Of a stretch of 64,000 nt of DNA, positions 52,547 through 61,500 are shown one piece after another (within the stretch, counting starts at the first letter, position 1; each line of letters opens with the position of its first letter). A model generated the notes under the pieces. That model made no database searches. It saw only the letters and a program-made list of their open reading frames with translations, and was not told where the DNA came from. The DNA comes from Pandoraea anapnoica. Its GTDB lineage: Bacteria; Pseudomonadota; Gammaproteobacteria; Burkholderiales; Burkholderiaceae. Location: contig NZ_CABPSP010000009.1 of the NCBI RefSeq assembly GCF_902459765.1, forward strand, positions 206,364 to 270,363. The letters run 5' to 3'. A program made the position numbers and the translations under genes.

Positions 52547-55500
52547 TCAGTGACTCTGCGCCGCAGCCGGTTGCATCCGCTTACGCTCGGCGTCGCTCAG
52601 ACTACGCCACAGTACAGGATCGACCTTGCCGCCCATACCGAGAATCTGCACCGGGCTCGACGCATCGTACCGATAGCCCGCACCGTAGCGTGCCGCGTCG
52701 CCGTTGGCCGCCGACGGCTTACCTTGCGCCTCGCCCTGCGAACCCTGCGCCGACGCGCCCAACATCCGCACCGTGAAGATCGACGACTGCCCTGCGCGTT
52801 GGCTGGCCCGGTCGCGCGACACGGCATCCTGCGCTGCCGCAGCCGCCTGTGCGGCCGTCGCACTCGCGTTCGTCAACGCCCCCACATTCACCGCTGCGAT
52901 GGTCGGAATGCCCACCGACTTACCCTGCACCTGAATGTTGTCGGCATTCAGCACCCGTAGCGCCGCGATGTTGACGTTGCCGGACACGCGAATACCCGCT
53001 TCGCCCGCATCAATCGTGCCGAGCGGCGCGATCAGGTCGATGTCGCCCGGCGGAATCTCCGGAATCGGATTGAGCGTTGCGATCCCGGCCCCGGTGTTCG
53101 GTGTCGTTGGCGACAGCGAAACCATGCCCATCTCGTCGTACACACGACGCTGCGGCGTATAGACCACCGTCGACTTCGAACCGCGCCCGGCGTTGATGTC
53201 TCCTTGCGCCGACCACGCCAGCACATTACCGCCGAACGTCGTGAAGATACGGCTCTGGCCCAACAGGATGCTGTCTCGCGAATATAGATCCACGTTGCCG
53301 CGACCCTGCGTGAGGATACCCGACCCTTCTCCCGGCACGAAGCCACCGTCCACGCCGATCAGCGTGCGCCCGCCCGGCGTGAGTATGCTCACGCCACCGC
53401 CGAAGTCGGTGTGAATCCCAGCATCCTTGACTTCGTAGTGCGCCACATCGTACTGCGGGCTGCCGCGCGCAATCCACTGTGCCTCCGTCAGATACTTCAC
53501 GCCCGGCAAGGGGCGCGTCGTCGACTGATCGCGATAGAGGTTCTCAAGGTAATACGTCGCGCTGCTGTACATTGTCAGGCTGCCCTCGTACGAACGCGCC
53601 GTGCCGCCTTCGTCCTGCAAGGGGAAGAGCGTGGCAATGGCTTCGCGGCCGCGCAGATAGCTTCCCGCGCGCGGACCGTTCGCGTCGTTGTACTCACGCC
53701 CGGATGCACGCAACTCCGCAAAATACACGTCCGGCAGATACGCCCGCTGCTGCTCCGGCGGCAAGCCGCCAAAGAACGTTGCAGCATCCATCGACGCCGC
53801 ATCGAAATGCAGCCCAAGGGCGTTGCGTCCGCCAAAGCGCGTGCTCAGCCAGTTCACGAGATACAGCTGGCTTTGCTGCGCGAACTCGGTGCGCAAGTCA
53901 CGCTTGGCGGCGCCGCCCGCCGCACCCGCCGACCGGGTTGCCGCATCCAGTTCCGTCTGCTTGGTGACAAGGAAGGCATCGGCACCGGCCGCGTCGCCCT
54001 GATAACCGAATTCCTGACGCAACCATCCGGGGAGCGTCAGCTCGCCACCGTAGACGACCACCGCCTTGCCCGGCTGATCGGCGAGCGGTCGGCCTGCTTC
54101 CGCGAGATTGGCGGGGTCGAGATAACGTGCGGCAAAGCGCTTGAAGTCGACGCCATCCAGGCCCTTTGCGCCGACGCCCGCAGCCACGGCAATCGCAGCG
54201 CCGTTGCTGCGATCCCCCGGTTTGACGTTGGCCAGCGCGCCCAGACTGCGCAGCTCCGCGCGGTCGCCCATCAACACGTCGCGGCCCGCCGTCACTTCCA
54301 ACGCCCCCGGACCGGCGACGTAGAACGTGCTGTAGCGAATGTCCCGCCCGGCCGACACGATGGAAACGTCGTCGGCAAAGTTGTGCACGATCAAATTGCC
54401 TTTCGACACCACGGCCCCGCCCGGCACCGGCTTTCCCGGGTTGTCGACCGGGTCTTGGTAGTCCGGCTGTGTTGTCCAGCCCGCGAAGTCGCCGCTCGTC
54501 GCCACGGAACCTGTCAGCGGCGTGCCGGAGTCCACGATGTCGCGTCCGGCGCGAATGATCACCGCGCCATTGCCTTCGTACCAGGTCGGCTGTGTGCCTT
54601 GTCTTGGCAGGATCGATCCGCGATAGTCGATCGCCCCTGTCTGCAAGCCGACGATGTCGCCGGTGACCGAATAAAAGCGTCCTGGCGAGACGCGGTCGTA
54701 GATATATCCGGAGACCGTTGCGGGCGTCAGGCTGAATAAGGGGAACGTGTTCGCCGACTCGGGACCGTAAAACTCGAAGATCGACGGCGCGAGCGCATCC
54801 TGGCGAACGTTCGTGAGATAAGCGCGTCCCCACGGCATGGTGCGCGTGCCCCCTGCGAACGCGGGCGACTGCGGCGTGGGCAATGCTGTCGGGTCTGCCG
54901 CTGAACGGCTCATCTGGAAGCCGGACCCGTAGATCGAACGGGCAGCGAGCATCTCAAGCGCCCCACCGTCGCTCGGCACCACGAATAGCGAACTGACAGG
55001 TGTCGGCGCCAGCAGCATCGGCCAGAAACCCGAGGACGGTCCGCCGTCCCGTGCGGTAACGCCGGTGGCCGAATAACCGTTGTAGATATTGCCACCGCCC
55101 GTCGCCACCCGAAGTACGGACGGCAGGACGAAGCGGCCATCGCTGGGCGCGTAATTCGTAGTGTCGCGCTCGGCGTCGGCAATGGCGGTGAGCGGTGCGA
55201 CGTTGCCACCGGCGCTCAACAGATCGATCGCCGTCGACGGCGTCCACAGCGTGAACCAGCTATGGCCTTCGCCGCTGTAATTGACACCGTTATACGAGAA
55301 TGGCGTGCCGTTGGTGCGTTGCGACGTCCGCGTCGCATCGCCGTAGCCGCCGATGACCAGATCGCCACGTGTCTCGATGCGCGCAGCGGAATCCCCCAGC
55401 ACAAGCGTGGGGCCGCCCGTGGCGTGCGCGAACTCCGAAACAAAGGGATCGAGCGCACGCGACTCTCGCAGGTCCGGCGCGCCGAACCACGCGTCGACCC

Positions 55501-58500
55501 CGCCGAGCGCACCTGCCGCGATGCGCGTTGCACCGCGCAGGTTGGTAAAAGTGCCGTTCAGTCCGATGTTACCGTTACGCCAAGCCGAGGAATCGGTAAC
55601 GACACTGCCGACTGACGTCAGGGCGCGCACTTCACGAACCGGATTCAGTCCACCGCCGATGCGAATGTCGAGGTCGCCGCCGCCGGTCAGTTCGATCTGT
55701 TTACCGTCCTGAGAGACGCGGCCGGTGCTGGCCACCGCGACGTTTAACCCTTCACTGCGCGATGTGGCAGAGGTGCCAAAACCACCTCCCGGTCCCATGC
55801 GCGACTCCAGCATGCCTGCGTTGCCACCTGCTTCGAGCACCAAATTGCCCCCACCCAGTGTGCCGATGCCCGTGAAGCCGAGCAGATAGGGCGATGTCGA
55901 GTACGACGAGTAACCCTCTGTCGGCCCAGTGGCGTAAGTGCCGAAGTTGATCCACCATGCACTCGGCACACCGCCCTGTGCAATGGCCGAGCCTGAGCCT
56001 TGCCGCCAAACCCAGTTACCGACGATGGAAGTATCGTTCCCTTCGCGGGGCTGTCCGAACGGGAGAGAGCGCTGATAGTTGTTACGCACGCCCACGGTAT
56101 CGCCGCGAATGTCGCCCTGCGCGCGCACCAGCACATTGCCGCCATGCTCCGGGTACCACGCTGCGTAGAGACTGTCCGCACCGCCGTCGACGAACTTTTC
56201 AAGCGTGCCGCCCTTCTCGCCGAGGACGTTCGCGTCCTTCACTTTGGCGCGCGCCATGTTGTATTGGCTCGCGACGGTGCGCGATTGCGTGCCCGCCGTG
56301 TAGACCCCGTAGAGCGAATTCATCGTCAGGTTGCCGCCAGCGAGCAAATCGAGATCGCCGGTGCCGGTGCGCAGCACGCTGAAGATCGGCTCGCGCGCAG
56401 GCTTGACCTCAACGACATAATCAGGCGGTGTTCCCGGCGTCACGAGCTTGAAATAGTCCCCCCACCCGTTCCACATCGCAACGTCGTCTTCGGTGAAGAT
56501 CGCCCAGTCGGCCAGTTCCTGCGGCGTGACGATCTCGCCCGGCGCGTTGCCGTCCGCGCCCCAGCGATACACGCCGAGCGAACCGGTGCCCGGCACGATG
56601 TTGCGCTCCTCCCCCATACCGTAGTGCGTGTCCGAGAGCACGAGATGTCCATCGGTCGCGAACGGACGCAATGCCCTCGGATCGGCGGCCGTCGTATCGG
56701 CACCGGCGACCAGTCGCATCGACCACGACGCCGATCCCGGCACGAGCATGGGTGCCAGCGCCAGCGTGCGGCCTTGCGCACCGGTAGCATCCGCCGGACG
56801 CAAGTTGACCGATATCGCGCCTCCCGGCAGCTTCACGTCGGTCTCCGCCGGAATGATCGCGCCCTTGCGCAACGCGATATTGTTCGCGAGCATGAAGGAC
56901 ACAGGCATGACAGCGCCCGCAGGCCACGTCATCGCGCGCACCGGTGCGACGGTTGGCAGCACGAGACCCGCGTCGAGTTGCGCGCCGCTGCGCAGCGTGA
57001 TCGCCGACGACAGCACCGAACCGGCGGCATACACGACGTTGCCCGATGAATCGCGCACAGCACCGGCGAGCACCGTGCCCGCGGGCAGCGTGAGGTCTGC
57101 CGACAACGTGACGCGCGTCGGCAGACGTGTGCCTGCTGGCAGCGTGACAGCCGCCACAGGGATGTCGTAGTTAAGCGCACGCTCGGCAGGGAATACCGTG
57201 CCCGTGACTAGCGTGACGAGTCCCCCCACAGGCACGACGGCATCACCGCCCCAGCCTGCCGTGCCGCTGGTCAGAATCCAGCCTTTGTCGTCCGGCGAGC
57301 TGGTCAGCTTTGTCGTGTCGAAGCCATCCGTCACGCTGCCGTAGATATTCAGATTGCCACCCGCGCGAATCGTCAGCGATCCGGCCTCACCGCTGCCGTA
57401 CACGCCGGTCTTTTGCGTGTTCGGATTCAGGCTGACGTAGCGATACTTCGACATGTCGATATCGCCGTCAATATGGATGTCGCCGTTGGGTGTCGCACTC
57501 ACGATTTCGACGCCGGGGCGCAGGTGGAAGGCGTCCGTATAGCGACGCAATCCGGCCAGACGTGCAAGCAACGCCTGATTCGCGACGGCGTTATTCATGA
57601 ACGTCTCGCTCTGCGCGTGCAGCGTGTCGAGATAGTCCTTGTCGACGATCTGATACGGACGTCCGTCGACCGACACATCGGTGCCCGGACGCGCATTGGC
57701 GTCGCGCTGCATGCCGTTGACGGTGATCGAACGTGCCCCGTCGATGACGATATTGCCGCCCGCATCGATGGCGATGTCGTTACCCGTCGCATTGCCCGCG
57801 CCGTTCGGCCCCAATCGCTTGGCGCTGATCTCGACGGTGCCCACAACGACCGACGCACCGCGAGCGTCACCGGTTCCGGCGCGCACGTCCATGCGTGCGC
57901 CGTCGGCGAGCACCACGCGGCCATCGTTGCCGTTGATCTCGATGACGGCCCGGTTCGACGCTTCGATTGGCTTACCGTAGCTGTCCACGCGCAGCGTGGT
58001 GCTGTGTGCGTCGAGTACGGCGTTGCCACCAATGCCCACGCCATCGCGTGCCGACAGCCGAATGACGCCTGCCTGCTCGCCACTCGCATCCACACGGCCC
58101 AGCACATCGAGCCGCCCGCCGTCGACCGACAGCGTCACTTCGCGCGCCTTGAGTTCGTTGCCGACAACGAGATCGCCCTGCTTGATCTGGAAGCTGCGGC
58201 TGCCGAACACGCCACCTTGGCCGAGTCGCGCGTTGAGTCCTGCGAAGTCGTCGATGCGCTGTGCACGCACGTCGAGGCCACCGGCCGCAAACGGCACCCA
58301 CGTGCCCCCTGCGTCGTATTTGCCGCTCGCGCCGCCGAGCAACTGACCCGCAAGCGACACCGATCCGGCGGTACCGCCCAGCGCTACCACCGACAACTTG
58401 CCTGCCCGGTTCTCCTTTGCCGACAGGTCGATGCGCGAGGCCTCCGCCTGACGCACGTTGCCGTTCACGCTGGAGAGAATGACGTCACCGCCCCAGCTGT

Positions 58501-61500
58501 ATTTGCTGACGTCGAAGAAATCGAGTTTGCGCCCGGCCAGATCGAGCTGCGCACCGTCGGCGAGCGTGACGTCGTCCTGCGCCGAGACCGTGAGCTTCCC
58601 GCTGGGTAGCACGATGTTCGTATCGACGCGCGCCGCGCCGCCCGCGCTCAATCCGACTTCCGCGCCCAGCGCCGACACGAGCAGTCCGTTGTCGAGCACT
58701 GGCTTTTGACGAGCGCTGGCGTTGCCTACGGTCACGTTGCCGCCCGCCGTAAAGCGGTTCACGGAACCGGTGGCCCCCGTGAGCATCGGCGTATCGATCA
58801 CCAGATCGCCGCCGCTGTAATCGTAGTTCTGCGTCTGCGGATTCCAGCCGCCCTGCGAGCGGTAGACCGAGAGCGATCCCTTGTGATTTGCCGTCACGCG
58901 CTCGCTGGCATTGAGTTCGACGGTGGAGAAACCGACCGCCACGCGGTTCATGTCGTGGTTGACGTCGGGCAGCGTACCGGGACCGGCACCGAACTCGATA
59001 TTGCGCGCGTCGATGACCAGTCGTCCACTGCCGGTCCCGGCACCACCGGCCGTCACGCCACCGGTCGGCAAGCGTGACCCGGACCACACCAAATGGTCCG
59101 TGCGGATGCGGGCGAGCGCGTCGCTTGCGCCGTAGCCAAAGATCGCGGGCGTGCCGAGCACCAGCGTATCGATGGTCGATTTACCGGTCACGGCGTCGAT
59201 GGTGGACAGCTCGACCGTATTGAAGAAGTTGATCGCGTCGCGTGCACTCAGCGACAGACTCTCAAGCGCGGGCGCGCCGTAGGCGGTATCCCCCTTCATG
59301 AGACGCGTCAGCACCGACTGATTGAGCGTCAGGCCGTCGGCGAGCCGACCCGCCGCGCTCAGGGCGTCGAGCGTCGATTGATCCGCGACATTGACGCGCC
59401 CCACCGCCAGCGAGAGGTTGCGCGTTCCGTAGCGCACTGCATCGGTGATGGTGAACCGCTTGTCGGTCGCCACCGCAATCGTGCCCTCCGACAACAGGAG
59501 CGTCTCGCCCGAGCAGGTGGCTGTCGATGCGCATACGCCCAGGTCGATGTAGCCCGCCCCGTACGTCCCGTCGCCCACCGAAGGCGGCAGCACCGCCAGA
59601 CGGCCATTCGAGATGGCCAGCACCCCGGCGGAACCCGGATAGTAGACGTATCCCAACGAGGAATCCCACATCGGCATGCCGTAACCGAGCGTGCTGATGC
59701 CGCTGCCCTGCTCGATCCGGATGCCTCCCGTGGCGGAAGTCGTCACGAGGAATACCTCACTGCCGCGCAGCACCGCGCCGCCGCGCAGTTCGATCTCCCC
59801 CAGGGGCGTGCCGCTGAAGCTCGCCTGCGTCGCCGCGCGGATCGAGCCCTTCGAGTCGAACGCCACCGACGGCAACGCGCCGATCCCGATACGGGCGGCA
59901 CCGACCGCGTTGATGTCGCGCGCGCCCACCGACACCACGCGGGGGTTACCGGTTGACGGCGTTGCGCCGGGGCCGAGAATATCCAGCTTTCCGCCCCCAA
60001 CGAGTCCCACCAGCAGGCTCGAACCGTAGCCGCCTGCCGCCGGTGCGACGAGCGCAGTGCCGTCGAACGTGAGCGTCGGACTGTTACCGATCTTCCCTGC
60101 GTAGTCACCATTGAGGAATCGGAAATCGAGGCGTTTCGCATCGGCCTCGATGAGCGCGCGGGGCACGCCTTCGCGCTTGGCCAGTGCCCGCGCGAAGTCC
60201 GAATAGCTCATCTCGTTGTACTGCGAATACGTTCGCAGTACATCGGCCGACGTCAGCACCGCCTGTGTCGGTGACGCCTGACGAATACCCGTGTTGTTGA
60301 CGCTCATCTGCACGGGCAGCGTGAGCGAACCGTTACGCATCGCCACCGGTGCCTGCCCCGCCTGCGTGCTCACCTGCGTCTGCAATTCCACGCGGTAGGC
60401 CCCGGGCATCAGCGCGAAGGTCGACGGCAACAGCGTGTAGGTGCCCGCAGGCAAGCCCGGCACGCCGTCGCCAATCGTGATCTGCTGTCCGACGCCCGGC
60501 GCCCCGGCACCGACGTCCTTGAGCGACGGAGCGTAGGCGGCCTGCACGCCCGGCACGATGGCGTAGACGAGATTGGTCGTCGCGCTCGGCAGGCGGAACG
60601 TCGCCTTCCCGCCCGACTGCACAACCTGCATCAGCGGTGCGAGACGCGCATCGACGGAGCCGCCGCGCCCCGTGAGGAACGCCGCGCCGAGAATCTGGCC
60701 ACCACCGGAGAGATCGACGACGGCACCGGGCTGCACGTCGATAGCATGACTGTTGATGACGATCGACGGACCGTTGCCTGCCGCGCCATAGATCGCGTCG
60801 GCACCGGCGTTGAGATAGCTCAGTCCGTCGAGCGTACCGCCGTACGGCATCGTCAGCCCGTTGGCGCTCACCGACGTCACACTGCCGGGCAGCAGTTGCA
60901 ACCGCGAGTTGATTTCGTAGGAGAGTGGCGAGCCGATGACGATCTGCCCCATCGGTGCGTGCAGGACACCGCCTTGTCGAATCGTGGGCGCAAACAGCGA
61001 CAACGTGCCAAAGAGGGAGAACGGCTGTGCGGGCACACCGTCGCCCGAGCGTTCGATCCGCAGCACGCGATCCGTGTCGAGACGCGTATTGACGCAGCAA
61101 TCCGTCAGGAAGCTGCGCTGTCCGACCACGATTTTGGCGATGGCATCCGTCGTCGGATAGATCTGCGCGGCCGCCAGCGTCAGGTCTCCGGCCGAGTAGA
61201 ACGCCGTCTTGTCCTTGAGACGCAAGTCACCCGAGCTACGCAGCGCCACATCGCCGAACGCCAGACGTTCTACACGCAACGGCGTGCCCGCGTTGGTGAC
61301 GATGGTCCCTGCGGTGCCGAACTGGAGCATGCCCGCCAGATCGATCAGCGCGGCGTCGATCTCGAACTTGGCACCCGACGCGAGCGGCGCCACGCCAAGT
61401 GTGCCCGCGCCGGACCCGGTGTTCATCGAGCCGATGATGGCGTTCGGCATGATGAAGTTGTCTTCCTGACGGCGTGTCGCACCGTCGAGCAAAACATAAG

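Noticed and set aside
53411-54739. 442-aa and other + strand frames inside the haemagglutinin region
   Set aside because: No ribosome-binding site or family match; the long - strand frame is uninterrupted over 11 kb.
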